The notes under the pieces: model-generated
The model's database searches: none
Seen by the model: only the letters and a program-made list of their open reading frames with translations
Told to the model about the DNA's origin: nothing
Program-made: the position numbers and the translations under genes
NCBI GenBank assembly: GCA_964059195.1
Contig: CAXKWD010000001.1
Coordinates: 218,558,484-218,622,483 of the forward strand
Direction of reading: 5' to 3'
From: Ectobius pallidus
Lineage: Eukaryota; Arthropoda; Insecta; Blattodea; Ectobiidae
Length of the DNA: 64,000 nucleotides
Shown here: in pieces, positions 1 to 11,797 of the stretch
Numbering within the stretch: the stretch's first letter is position 1
How the letters are laid out: every line of letters begins with the position of its first letter

Positions 1-215
1 ACTCAATCCAAACAAGGCGAGGATGGGATGAAGATGATAATGACGGCCAGATGATATCTGGGGACCACAAGGGCCTAAAGTTACCCGACATTTGTCTCAA
101 AGGTGAGGAAAAACCCCAGAAAAAAACCTCACCTAGGTAACTTGTCCCGATCAGGAATCGAACCCGGGCCCGCTGCTTGAGAGGATTGAACGCATCCCCT
201 GAGCCACAGCGGTGG
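1..215 (-). mobile_element. tRNA-headed SINE, family B, cut by window edge
   Basis: On the minus strand it starts CCACCGCTGTGGCTCAGGGG, with B box GGGTTCGATTCC, then a body ending in the 'atctggccgtcattatcatc' stretch. It pairs with 14706-15032 and the fragment 14086-14168. Confidence 0.75.
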
Positions 216-225
216 ACTCTCCAGA

Positions 226-425
226 AATCTAAAAATAAAAATTCATAAAACAATTATCCTGCCGGTTGTATTATATGGATGTGAGACATGATCGCTTACT
301 CTTCGGGAAGAACGTAATCTGAGAGTGTTCGAAAACAATGAATGTTCGGTTTCATAAAATAGATAATATTCCTTTAGCTGGCTTAGGAATTGTCTATTGC
401 CATTAAGTAAGTAAGTGTTAAATTT
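226..425 (+). pseudogene. LINE RT remnant, internally deleted
   Basis: Reads KTIILPVVLYGCETWSLTLR then LRVFENN, a widespread insect LINE C-terminal block. It then jumps to the 3' UTR (cataaaatagataatattcc) and ends in an AAGT-type tail. The same UTR occurs at 56338-56655, where it carries the palindrome insertion, so this copy serves as the unoccupied site. Confidence 0.75.
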
Positions 426-1082
426 AGTAACGGGATTTGCTGAGAGCTCAGGGTACATTCTGATTATAACTTAGAGTTATAAAAGCGGGGTCCAAATGCG
501 ATGTTACTTTGTTGTTGTCTACTGTCCCTGAAACTGTGCATCCACTCAAAAGACTTTGCTTTAATAAAGTGCATGACCATGAAAACCTCTGCTTTCCCAT
601 AGCGTTCTCACCGCAGGATCGGAAGAATGACAATAACCTCTGTACAAACAAAGGAAGAGCTGATCGTGACCTAGGCAACAATGTTACATCACTGTTACCA
701 ACACTTCCCAGTCTCATTACCCTTTTCCTCACTGATTTACGTCAAACCGTGGGAAATTTTATTCTGTATAGCTTTTATGTATATCTATTTCCCCCCCCCT
801 TACAATAATTTCACCCTTACCTCCCTTAATGCAATAAATATTCAATATACATGTAAGTGTAAAGAACTAAAAAAAAGAAGCTACCAGTATTTATTTTTCA
901 ATTAAAATTTAAAAACAATAGACTTCCCCTATTCCGGACCCCGCTTGTCTTGACATCCGGTTAATCCGGACGGACGAGCAATCAATGCATTTCGAATTTT
1001 AATCACAACGATTAATGTGAATTAATGTGGATACGTGAGAATTCAATGTAACTTAAATTTATCTCAACAATAAAGTCATTAT
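426..1082. other. no gene seen
   Basis: AT-rich unique-looking sequence with a short poly-C run near 790; small open frames here have no recognisable product. Confidence 0.5.
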
Positions 1083-1848
1083 CAGGGCCCGGATTCTAAT
1101 GACATGTCATCTTTTTACTGATGCTGCATGGACATTGCCAACTTGTGGATAAATCCTAATCATGACCTCTAGATTATAGAAATGCATTTTTATTAGGTAA
1201 TTTTTTATCATTTTATGCAATTTTATATTTTTAGAGCATTTTTTTCAATTTTATAGGTCATTATTTTGTCATTTTCATGTCATTTACTTCTTTATTTAGT
1301 CATTTTCATGTATTTACATTGAGCGTATTAACTTTTTTTCCGTCGCTAGCGGTGCTATCTTTGAAGTGTTGTTTGTTTAATGCACGAAGGAAAAATTCGG
1401 CGTTAAAGTATTGACATGTCTCAGTCGGAAATAAGAATCAAAGAAACGCCAAAATTTTGTATTATATTACTATTGTTATTAGATTGACTTGGCACCAGAG
1501 TCTGCCACCTGCTTGGATTTGAGAGTGCAAACTACTGTTTACCCTCAATAAACAATAATATAATCCGACAGACCACAAAAGGAAATACCGAATTTTGACT
1601 CGCCAGTGCCTCAGTGCCAGTATAAATTTCCGTGTGAAATGAACATTCACAACATTACAGATATTTACACTTTTTACAATTACGTACAAACTAGTCTATA
1701 ACTTTGTGCGTACAATATTAAATTTTTATAAACGAAATATCAGTTTTTAGGTCATTTTTTATCATTATTAAGTCATTTTCTTTAAAATTTAGGGTCATTT
1801 TATAGGCCATTTTTCAAACAATTTTAGGTCATCAGAATCCGGGCCCTG
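1083..1848. mobile_element. hAT-type non-autonomous element (TIR CAGGGCCCGGATTCT)
   Basis: Ends CAGGGCCCGGATTCT and AGAATCCGGGCCCTG are perfect inverted repeats, with 8-bp target duplication GTCATTAT at 1075-1082 and 1849-1856. Subterminal regions iterate 'gtcatttt'. No transposase remains. Confidence 0.9.
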
Positions 1849-1974
1849 GTCATTATGTTATGCTCAAACCTAAACTGAAATTTTGACCTTAAACTTAACA
1901 CTGAACTATGATTTGACATATGGGCATACAGATTCGGAATGAAACAATTAAAACGTACCACAGATTCATGATAC

Positions 1975-2251
1975 CGGAGAAGGTGGCCGAAATAGTAACG
2001 TCTTGAATTCGCATTCGGGAGGTCCCAGGTTCAAATCCCGTGCCCGACCAATTTGACGTGGGTTTTTTTCATGGTTTTCCCAGTCGTAAAGGCAAATGCC
2101 GAATTGGATGTTTATATACCATGAATCATCCTCACCATTTCATCCTCTATCATATCCATTTAAATTAATATCAGTTCAAATTTACGTCATAAAAATACAC
2201 CAACAATAAAAACAATTGACAATCAATAGTTCCATGGCCTACCCTACTGTA
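1975..2251 (+). mobile_element. tRNA-headed SINE, family A
   Basis: A-box-like 'ggtggccgaaatagtaacg' and B box GGTTCAAATCC, then the family body 'gtcgtaaaggcaaatgccga'. Other copies: 9689-9834, 18225-18851, 21272-22442, 24200-24507, 27556-27897. It joins the A-rich tract that follows. Confidence 0.8.
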
Positions 2252-2720
2252 TGGAACCCGGAGGTTGATTACCGCGCAAATCCAAAATTAAAAAATACAA
2301 ATTTCCAAAATTTATTTTATTCAAATGATTTCCTTCTTCCGTTCGATATAATTATATGTATTCCTCTATTTCACTCTCAACATTGCCAAAATTTAAAATC
2401 CAAATATCCAAAATTTAAAAAATAAAAAATCCAAAATTAAAGAATACAAATTTCCAAAATTAAAAATTATAACATCCAAAAATCCAAAATTTAATAAATA
2501 ATAAAATAAAAAATTTAAAAAATAAAAAAATTAACAATTCAAAGATCGAAAATTTAAAAAATCCAAAATTCAAAATTCAAAGATCCAAAATTAAAAAGTC
2601 CAAAATCAAAAAGTAAAAAAGTCCAATAACCCAATATTAAAAAGTCCAATAATGCAAAACTGAAAAAATCCGATAATCAAAAATTGAAAAAATAAAAAAA
2701 TAAAATAAAGTTTTAGTTCT
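2252..2720. repeat. A-rich degenerate tandem tract (ccaaaatttaaaa)n
   Basis: Repeated 'ccaaaatt(t)aaaaa' units with drifting period, about 80% A+T, not coding. Confidence 0.7.
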
Positions 2721-3335
2721 GTCGCGTGGCGTTCCACGCACTCTTTTTTTTAACCGAAATTTAACGTTTTTATTCGTTGTAAAATGGACCTCTAGCAATG
2801 TTGCCTACTGATTCTCTACTCCTAACATTATTATTTTAGCACCAAACTGAAACAAATAAATACTGTTTGTTGTTGACACACTTCTGCATGACCTACTTGC
2901 ACATCCCGCCTCGTGCAATCGCTTAATGAACCATTTCGAGCTCCAAATTAAGGCGGAATGTAGAAAGTTCTTGTGTTATGAAATCTGTGATAACCTCCTG
3001 TGCTGTACGTACTGTTTATTGTGTCCACGTGTGGTGTAACAGTGCTATGATATTACAAGAGGAGCAATGCATGCTGGGTGCTAGTAACAAAGAGAGATAA
3101 AATGAAGAATCTGAATGCCAGAAGAGATTAGTAAAAATCTGATGTGAAATTCTTAGCTTCATTCAAATTCGGGAACACCGAAGTGTTGAGAGTGATTTTC
3201 TAAACTATTTGGATTAGAAACTTGAAATTTTGTACACTTAATTTAAACATAAACAGATGTTTAAGTTTCAAATATCATTTTGATATCTCAATTTTTTTCA
3301 GATATAATTAAATTAATCGACTTTTTTAAAATCAA
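2721..3335. other. no gene seen
   Basis: AT-rich sequence without a recognisable ORF, TIR or tRNA-like head. Confidence 0.45.
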
Positions 3336-3658
3336 AATTGAAATCTATCTCCTCCAACAGATATTAAAAATTGGATCTGAATTTTTTATGTGAGATTCTA
3401 TGATGCTTGCTTAACAGATTCAATGATTTAGATTTTTGATATTAATTATATTTTTTGTTTAAAAAAATATTTTACCCAGAGAAATGGAAAGTTGATAAAA
3501 AATTGATATATTTTTATGTAAAATATTTTTTTAAACAAAAAATATAAATAATATCAAAAATCTAAATCATTGAGTCTGTTAAGCAAGCATCATAGAATCT
3601 CACATAAAAAATTCAGATCCATTTTTTAATATCTGTCGGAGGAGATAGATTTTGAATG
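3336..3658. repeat. long imperfect inverted repeat (fold-back)
   Basis: About 140 bp from 3336 ('aaatctatctcctccaacag') reappears reversed and complemented ending near 3658 ('ctgtcggaggagatagattt'), around a ~40-bp spacer. Arms differ by a few bases. The outer sequence 3640-4040 is related to 27265-27480, so the fold-back belongs to a dispersed repeat. Confidence 0.75.
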
Positions 3659-4080
3659 TGGCAAATTAACATGAAAATTGAAACTGAGAAAACAAGCGAT
3701 TAAAGTCTACACGCACTCAAAGTAAAAAAATGCATCTTCTGTACCTATAAATAAACCTTTATAATTAAAAACTTTATAATTACACTGAAGTATCACGAAA
3801 TATGATTGGAGCCCTACACAACACTAATATTACAAATTTTATACCTAAATGCACTATAATAAATACGACCAGGTAACAAAGGATAGTTCGAGGATTACGT
3901 CCATTACTTTAAAAATGGCGTCAGAAACGCCTGTTCCATGCGCCCAAATGCCATAAAATTTTGCACAGATATACTTTAGAGTATGCATGATTTTTTTACA
4001 CTGAAATCCAAAAATCGCATTTTTTGACCAAAATAGCAAAATCAACACTTCTGTCTTCCCTTGGTAAGACGTAGAACCTA

Positions 4081-4700
4081 CGAGGCGAGTCCATAAATTA
4101 AGTTTCCCTGGGGCCGTTTACAGAAACAAGCACACAATTTGAAGGAAATATTCATTGCAACGGCTACAGCATGTATTCAGCTATTTTTCAACATATTCGC
4201 CACCGGAATTGAAACATTTGTCTTACCATGACACCAACTTTTGAATACCTTTGTCGCCTCCCTGTCATTCTATGTCATTTCGTGACGTGTAGGAAAAGAT
4301 GGAAATCACTGGGAGCGACGTCCGTGCTTTAAACACCTCCCAGCCGAACTTCTGCAGGAAATTTGCTTAGGAGGTGTTTAAACATCCACCCTACAGCCCG
4401 GACTTCGCTCCCAGTGATTTTCATCTTTTCCTACACCTCACGAAATGACAAAGAACGACAGAGAATGATTTGAGAGACGAAGGTGGTAGTCACATGGTGG
4501 TTCAAATCCCAGGGGGCACACTTCTACGACACAGGTATTCCAAATTTGGTGCCACGGTAAGACAAATGCGTCAGTTCTGGTGGCGAATATGTTGAAAAAT
4601 AGCTGAACACTGCCTATGTCTGTTGTAATAAATATTTCCCTGAAATTGTGTTTTCATCTGTAAACGGCACCAGGGAAACTTACTTTATGGACGCGCCTCG
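4081..4700. mobile_element. fold-back mariner derivative
   Basis: Terminal CGAGGCGAGTCCATAAA and its complement TTTATGGACGCGCCTCG are flanked by TA on both sides. The interior is an inverted duplication of a mariner 3' end: both arms carry the 'tcttaccatg/ccacggtaaga' region, and the centre encodes a decayed HPPYSPDFAPSDF block (mariner transposase C-terminal part). Confidence 0.85.
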
Positions 4701-4962
4701 TAAATTTGTGTATGAAATGAGTAACTTACAACTACCCTTCAAAGGGATACAAATTCAGCGAAGATTAAAAAATGTTGTAGCTTATGAAAGCCAGGAAACA
4801 TGAGTAAAAACCTGATTGAAAAATCTTGTCTCGCCTCATTCCAAGACTCGATATCCTTGAAGCAAGACTTGGTGTATGGTGTATGAAATAAATGGCTTGT
4901 AATTACTTTTCAGAGAAGATACAGCTATAAAAATGGCACGATAGAGAAAAAAGTATAGTTTA

Positions 4963-5980
4963 CTAGCTGAAAAGGCCCGGCATCGCCCGGGCTTTGTATT
5001 TTTTAATTTGAAATTAGCTTAAGTTATGGAGGACTTTCTATTTTGAAACTCTAGGTCCTTATATAATATGTATGTAGAACTTGAAATGAAGAAAACTATT
5101 TATCAAACTATTCCATCAGAAAACGCTAGATATAGCTTTTTATGGCTCATAGAGGATGTCGAATGCTGCATTCCGTTGCTTCTACACATCATGCCTGGGA
5201 TGGGTTGAAATAAGAACAAACATAAATTACATAAGATTGTATTGGCTTGACGGAAAATTTTATTTCTCATTCTCATGTTACAACCGTTTCGGTGCTGAAA
5301 TAAAAGAGAAATGCAGTATCACTTTCATACTTTCCTCCCCTAAAACCCGGGACATAATACACTGCGAGCATAGGACTCAAAATGTTCCATCCCATGCTTA
5401 GGGCCTATGATAAATCTCAACTAATACAAAGCCTATGGATAACGTATCAGCGGAAAGGATTATTTACAGACTTCTGATATAGCATACTCACACACTTAAG
5501 TTATCCCTGCAATACGACTTATTCTACATCAAAATGTGAAGTGAGAAAATATTTCTTATGTCGAGGGTAGAGAAAGTTATGTGACTACATCACACTGTGC
5601 TTTATTTTCGTGGATTTCAATTTCAGTGATTATTTTCGCCAATATATTACATCAATGGAATCATAATTCGTTAAAGTCCAGCATTATATAGTCGCCAAGG
5701 CCCTATGTCATCACAGTAAACAATTCACTGTTGTCATGTGAACTAAACAGCAATTCATTTTTTTCAGTATAAAATTCTCAGAAATTATATAATTTTCAAG
5801 GGAAGGAGTATTTTGTTTGAATTTTAATGTTGACCGCTATACTTCCCGGGCTTAACTGGGTATGTGTGCAAAATTCCGTGTAAATTGGTAAAGAAATGTA
5901 GATTTGTATAAGGAACATACATACATACATACATACATACCCACATATCCACAAACACACATTCGACTTTATATATTAGA
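4963..5980 (-). mobile_element. non-autonomous Helitron
   Basis: On the minus strand it begins TCTAATATATAAAG after a host A and ends in the GC-rich hairpin CCCGGGCGATGCCGGG, then CTAG followed by a host T. 5'-TC, 3'-CTRR and A/T insertion are the Helitron rules. No Rep/helicase coding is seen. Contains (CATA)n near 5922-5942. Confidence 0.85.
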
Positions 5981-6423
5981 TAAATGTCGTTTTCGAGAAA
6001 ATCGAGAAAAACGAATTCTTCTTCATGTAAAGCGGCAACAAAAATGAAAGAAAGTTTTTGACAATCTTCGTATTATCCTCAGAAGGTACTTAATCCAAAT
6101 ACAAAACTTTGTTTTTATACAATTTTGCCTTCTGGATCTAACTTATCTGTTCACACAGATAGAGAGACATGTTTCTGAAAATGGCATTTCTGAATGCAGG
6201 GGACCTCAAAAAGTCTATTTAAGTTATATTAAGAACTCAACTTTGAACAAAATAGTCTACACCTCCTCTACCAATAGTAGTCTTTTAGAGTGTGATTTAG
6301 TGATAACTTTAATTATTAACTAAAAGTTAAGGTAATTTTGTTTTCCTTAAAAATGGCAGTAGTACTTTTTTCTTAAATGGCAATCTGCACTGATTAGAGT
6401 AAAAGTAATTAATAATAATATAA
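5981..6423. other. no gene seen
   Basis: AT-rich sequence leading into the LINE tail at 6424; nothing recognised. Confidence 0.45.
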
Positions 6424-6729
6424 TTTTATTAAGGAATATTCCACACTACAATGGTTTTCCTTCATCCCACAACAATCTTTTACCTCCATCAGTCCCTGTC
6501 CATAGCATCTTCTTCACTTAACCCTTTTCTCTCCATACTCCTTTTCACCCCATCCACCCAGCATTCTTTGGGCTTCCCTCCTCTTCTTTTTCCTTCTACT
6601 TTCCAATCCAAAATTTTCTTGGGTATTCTATCCTCTGTCATTCTGAGTATATGCCCATACCATCTCAAGCGTCTTTCTTCTACAATTTCCAAAATATTAT
6701 TTTCAACTTGCATTATTTCCCTTATTTTC

Positions 6730-6740
<11 letters not shown>
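6424..6740 (-). pseudogene. LINE 3' end, first of two tandem copies
   Basis: The minus-strand frame includes LRWYGHILRMTEDRIPKKIL and GGKPKECWVDGVKRSMERKG, a LINE C-terminal block, and ends by the (AAT)n tail. It is separated from the next copy by (ATA)n at 6730-6785. Confidence 0.8.
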
Positions 6741-6769
<29 letters not shown>

Positions 6770-6783
6770 TAATAATAATAATA

Positions 6784-7660
6784 ACTTTTATTAAGGAATA
6801 TTCCACAATACAATGGTTTTCCTTCATCCCATAACAATCTTTTGCCTCCATAAGTCCCTGTCCATAGCATCTTCTTCACTTAATCCTTTTCTGGCCATAC
6901 TCCTTTTGACCCCATCCATCCAGCACTCTTTGGGCTTCCCTCTTCTTCTTTTTCCTTCTACTTTCCAATTCAAAATTTTCTTGGTATTTTATCCTCTGTC
7001 ATTCTGAGTATATGCCCATACCATCTCAGGCGTCTTCTACAATTTTATTGCATTATTTCCCTTATTCTGTTATTCTATTATTCCATTTTTTTTCTTTCCT
7101 GGATTTTCTTGCTGAACGCCTCCAAAATTCCACTTCTAATAACATTAATTTGTTTGCTTGTTGTCTACTTATGGTCCAAGTTTCAGTGCCATATAATGTT
7201 GCTCTTTGGAATAATTCTCTTCCCATCCGTTATTCTTCTTTGAACTCTAAATGTGTTGTTGCATCCTTTTGTATAATAGACCCTAGATATTTAAAATATC
7301 CAACATGTGTAATGTCTTCTGAATTACATATTAAGTTTTCCTTCAAACCCATTGAAAAATATTGAGTTTTATTGAAATTTATTTCTAATCCTCATATCCT
7401 GTACTCTTCTACCAACTTTCTGAGCATATATGACACATCATCTGTATTCTCAGTAATTATTACTTGATCATCTGCGAAAAGTAAATTGTGCAGGTAGTAA
7501 GTAATCTGGATGAATTTGAATTCCCATATATCGACATTTCCTAGTCCAGTTTTGAAGAGCCATATCAATGTATATTTTGAACAATGTCGGAGATAAGCAA
7601 CATCCTTGTAAAAGTCCTTTTGACGTATAAAATTCTTCTGATAATAATAATAATAATAAT
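6784..7660 (-). pseudogene. LINE reverse transcriptase remnant, second copy
   Basis: Minus-strand reading from the right gives KGLLQGCCLSPTLFKIYIDM, then after a frame change LLFADDQVIITE (catalytic FADD region), a KYLGSIIQKD-like block and the same C-terminal end as 6424-6740. Multiple frameshifts and stops show it is dead. Confidence 0.8.
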
Positions 7661-8397
7661 AATAACAACAGATTTCTTGAAGAAAGAAGTGGAGGGAACC
7701 CGTGAAACAAATTTATCGATAACAAACAAGGACACCCACATAAAAGGATATTAAGAGGGTAATATACGAAAGAATTTCATTACGAAAGTAATAAAGCATG
7801 CATTGGATAGCCTTAAAGTTGAGAAATGGAACAAAGTTATCTTTAATGCTTCGTTATTCTATTATGTTGAAACATCGGACACTAAGGAGTGAAAATGTCA
7901 TCCGAGAAAACAAGGGACTTAATGAGCTTAGACATAAAATTCCTCTTATTTTAATGGCTATTACGCTAAAGCCAATAAAATGCACTCTATTTTATTGATA
8001 CATTAAAAATACATAAAAATTACTTGTCAGACTGGTGGAAATTATAACCACAACTTTCCCTAAGAAAATAATAAAAATTAAACCTATATGTTTTGATTTT
8101 TATTGGTTTGAAGAAGAATCAGTTACAAAACATCTTCTAATTGATGTCTAACATATCGCAGCGCTTTCGCTTGTACATTTGCCTGTTGACATATTGACCC
8201 TTAGATAAACCTGGAGGTATCAAGTTGTAATAGTATCGCAAGTGGAATATAATTATTGTCATCCTTGGACATAATTGCAAAAGAATGCAAATCTGTCTCC
8301 GTGTTGCAAGTGTTCCTACAAGATTTATTAGTTAACTGACTCGTTGAGATATTATATAATACAATTCACATAACTTTCTCTTCCCTATAAGGGATGA
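7661..8397. other. no gene seen
   Basis: AT-rich DNA with no supportable gene. Small frames (for example 7798-7998) lack any recognisable domain. Confidence 0.45.
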
Positions 8398-9651
8398 ACA
8401 TCGATGTTAAAATTGGCGGTAACCATCGATGTGACGACAATGTCGACCTGAAAACATCGATGTATTTTGACGGAAACCATCGATGTATATTTTAAAAAGT
8501 CATGGTTTCATAAAATTAGGCAAAATTCATAAATAAACGGAAATATTTCCATAAAAACTATCCGATGTAAAAAAAAAATCGATGTTTTGGGAAATTAGGC
8601 TGCTGTAAATAAAATAATCTCTATATATATAAAAGGCTTTGTCCTGACTGACTGAATGAATGACTGACTGACTGATGACTGAATGACAGGAATCAACGTA
8701 CAGCCTAAACTATAATAGGTAGAGACTTGGAATTTTGACAGTAACTTCGTTTCATAATGTAGGTGCTCACTAAGAAAGGATTTTGAAAAATTCTGATTCT
8801 AAATGCCAAAAATTAAATGTTTTTTAAAATACTTAAGCCCTTTTTACATAGAATTATCAATTCCAAATCACAGAATATATTGTTGCCAAATGGTATCAGG
8901 TGGGCTTGGAAAAATCAAATGAAATGCACTTTTGACAAATAAGAGAAGTTATCAAAATAATTCATGTTATAAATAAATATTACAGAATGAAATCCACTAA
9001 AATAATGGAATCACATAACTTTCTCTACCCTGGACATAGAGAAAACAAAACGAGGTATGGTAATGTGTATATTATTATATTATATCGCAGGTTTTTGGAG
9101 AGAAAAGTATGAAAGTGATAATGCTTTCTGTTTAATTTCATTCCCAAAACGGCTTTATGGTAACATAAGAGTGGGAAATTTCCCGCCTCGATATTACAAT
9201 TTTATGTTACAGGAATTTCCGTTTCTTCTTATTTAAACCTCTACCAGGCTTGCTGTGCACTGTACAAGCGATGGGATGCAAAATTCTAGATCCTCTATGA
9301 GCCATAAAAAACTATATCAAGCGTTTTCTGAGGGAATAGTTTGAGTGTAATAAGTCGTTCTTCCTATTTCAAATTATAAATGCCTACATAAGGACCTAGA
9401 ATTTAAAATTGAAAATCCTTCATAAGTTAATTTCCAATTACAAAATAAAAAAACCCGGGCGACGCCGGGTCTTTTAAGCTAGTAACTTATAACCAAGGTA
9501 GGCATATTAATCTTATTTTAGTACTGTAAATATTTAAAAACGACGATGTCGGGGAGAAACATCGATGTAGCAAAAACATCGATTATTTTCTATCGTCTTA
9601 GAAAATATCGCTCATCGACATGAAATCATCTGCCATCGATGATCAACCCTA
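8398..9651. mobile_element. hAT-like element with CATCGATG subterminal repeats, split by a Helitron
   Basis: Ends TAAGGGATGAACATCGATG and CATCGATGATCAACCCTA are inverted repeats. CATCGATG recurs several times near both ends. The 8-bp target duplication is not clear. A complete Helitron occupies 8618-9482. Confidence 0.65.
8618..9482 (+). mobile_element. non-autonomous Helitron nested in hAT-like element
   Basis: Starts TCTCTATATATATAAAAGG after host A and ends ACCCGGGCGACGCCGGGT hairpin, then CTTTTAAGCTAG, followed by host T. Interior contains a TGACTGACTGA simple repeat near 8645-8680. Related to 4963-5980. Confidence 0.88.
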
Positions 9652-9688
9652 GTATAGACTATGCAATTTTCTTGCTTCTCATTCCGGA

Positions 9689-9834
9689 TATCAAATATGC
9701 AATTCGACATTTGTCTTTACGACTGGGAAACCATGAAGAAAACATCCATGTCAAATTGGCCGGCCACGGGATTTGAACCTGTGACCTCCCGAATGAGCGT
9801 CCAAGACGCTACCATCTCGGCCAAGTCGCTCGGT
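9689..9834 (-). mobile_element. tRNA-headed SINE, family A (5' half)
   Basis: The minus strand carries ACCGAGCGACTTGGCCGAGA and B box GGTTCAAATCCCGT, truncated after the 'cgaattg' body. Confidence 0.75.
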
Positions 9835-10769
9835 CGTTTAGAAGTTGGGTAACCCTGATTTTGTATTCTGATACATAAAGCTCATTTCGAATCCCTACAT
9901 AAATGAACAGTTTATGTACTATCGTTGCTATTTCGTCTGCCATCAGGAAAGTCACTGACAGCTTAATGCCAAATTAAAACGTCCTTTATCACTAGAGGCA
10001 GTGTTATCCATTCACAGGTCGTAGCAAAGTGTATACAAGTGTTCGGCGAGGTTGCGACCTCTGAAGAACTTCCTGACATTGGAAACAAGTGGATGTCGAG
10101 ATTTGCATTGAGGATCGCCTCACTGAGGTCAAACCTTCAAAACCTCTAAGATTTATTTATTCTAAAACGCTGAATATTACTCAATTGTTTAATAATGCGA
10201 GATAACGATAGGCTGTTGAGCATCCTGGATATTTGACAGTCTATGAAAAATAGCTCGCTTTTATAGAGTCAAAAGGTCTTATGTAAATGCATCCACGTAT
10301 ATTTTATTGTGCGTACGTGCGTGTTCAGACGTATAGGATGACCTCCTATAGTATTGACCCCCCCCCCGGCATTACCTATGAGGGTCGACCAGAAACTAAA
10401 GAACTTTCGGGTATATATATCACTATTTTCATAGCACTTAGCTTATATTGCTTCTATTTGTTAATTTCTTAGTTTTAAGTTTCAATTTTAGTGTATATTA
10501 TAGTATAATAATATAATTATACACACATCCAATTATATTATAATTCTTTAATTTATTTGTTTTCTCGGCATATTATTGGACGCATTTTTGCCTTATGTTT
10601 TAATACAGGCAGATCAATATTGTATTATTATATTTTTGGCATTTTGTATTATTATGTATGATATCTATTGTGTCTGTTTTTTTGGAGATTCATTTTAATG
10701 TATTTTGTATTTATCCGGTTGAGTGGAAGATGAGGCCCTATGGCCTTAACTCTGCCAGGCAAAATAAAA

Positions 10770-10840
<71 letters not shown>

Positions 10841-10911
10841 CAATCGGAAAAGAAGATTAGTGAGGATACTTTATTTACACTTGATGAATTACATAACTAC
10901 CTTTGAATGTT
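9835..10911. other. no gene; LINE-type tail and (ATT)n microsatellite
   Basis: Unique AT-rich sequence. At 10715-10770 a 'gaggccctatggccttaactctgcc' type tail precedes a pure (ATT)n run at 10772-10838. The tail resembles those ending at 22978 and 29013. Confidence 0.5.
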
Positions 10912-11190
10912 TGGTATGCTGTAGCGTAGTGGTTGAGGCGCTGCGCTACAAATTGGAAATTGGAAGGTCGCGGGTTCGATCCCCGATGAGATCGTTGGAG
11001 TATTTAAATTGGCCTAATCCTTCTGGTGGCACTAGGGCCCTGGAGTCCACTCAGCCTTTAACAGAAATGAGTACCAGGAGCAATCCTGGGTGTAAAGGTG
11101 GCCGGTGCGTTAGGCTGACAACCTTACCACCTTCACGTGCCGATTGTCTAAAAATCTTAGAGCCTCTGAGCCTTCATGGCCTGTATTAGG
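10912..11190 (+). mobile_element. tRNA-headed SINE, family D
   Basis: A box 'tagcgtagtggttgaggcg', B box 'gcgggttcgatccccg', then a body ending 'ccttcatggcctgtatt'. The only copy of this family in the window. Confidence 0.8.
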
Positions 11191-11797
11191 GGACACTTTA
11201 ATTATTTTTACTTTTACCTATTTGGGCCAGTTATGATTAATTGATAAATATTCTTCTTTTACCCTCAATCTTTATACTTAGAATGAAAGACTTGCGATTA
11301 CTTTCAAAAATATACATAAGGATTTATTGAGTAGAACAATATATTATAGGCCTATGTGTGTAGTATTAACATGTAAGACTAATATAGAAAACACTCATTT
11401 AGTTAAAAATATTTGCATTTGATCATTAAATGAACTCACTTTGATAAAAACTGACAATTTTAAAATTCACTATGCCTTTTTTAAACGTTAAATTTCTCTC
11501 GGTGTTTGTAAAAGTCGTTATATTTGGTGAGTGAAAGGCGTTTTCATGTTGGCAACAGTGTACGAAAAAATCAATAACATTGTCACCTGTTTGCGCGCTG
11601 CAACATGGCTGGTCTGGCTCTATGGTGCGTAATTCATTATAATATTTATTGTTATTTCACACAAAAAAATAACGGCTGTCTAAAAAATAGTATAGGGCCT
11701 ATGATACACATGGTAAAAAAAATTGCTCTTACGGGCTCGTTCTGCAAACAAACCTATTCGCAAAATAAAATCATTCTTTTAGCCCTTGTATGATAAA
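11191..11797. other. no gene seen
   Basis: AT-rich sequence; the 62-codon frame at 11605 has no recognisable features. Confidence 0.45.

Noticed and set aside
6451..6851. Overlapping open frames on both strands with poly-Ile runs
   Set aside because: The isoleucine run is the (ATA)n microsatellite; the minus-strand frame is a LINE end, not a host gene.
10658..11189. Frames with long poly-Leu or poly-Tyr runs
   Set aside because: Translation of the (ATT)n tract at 10772-10838 followed by a SINE.
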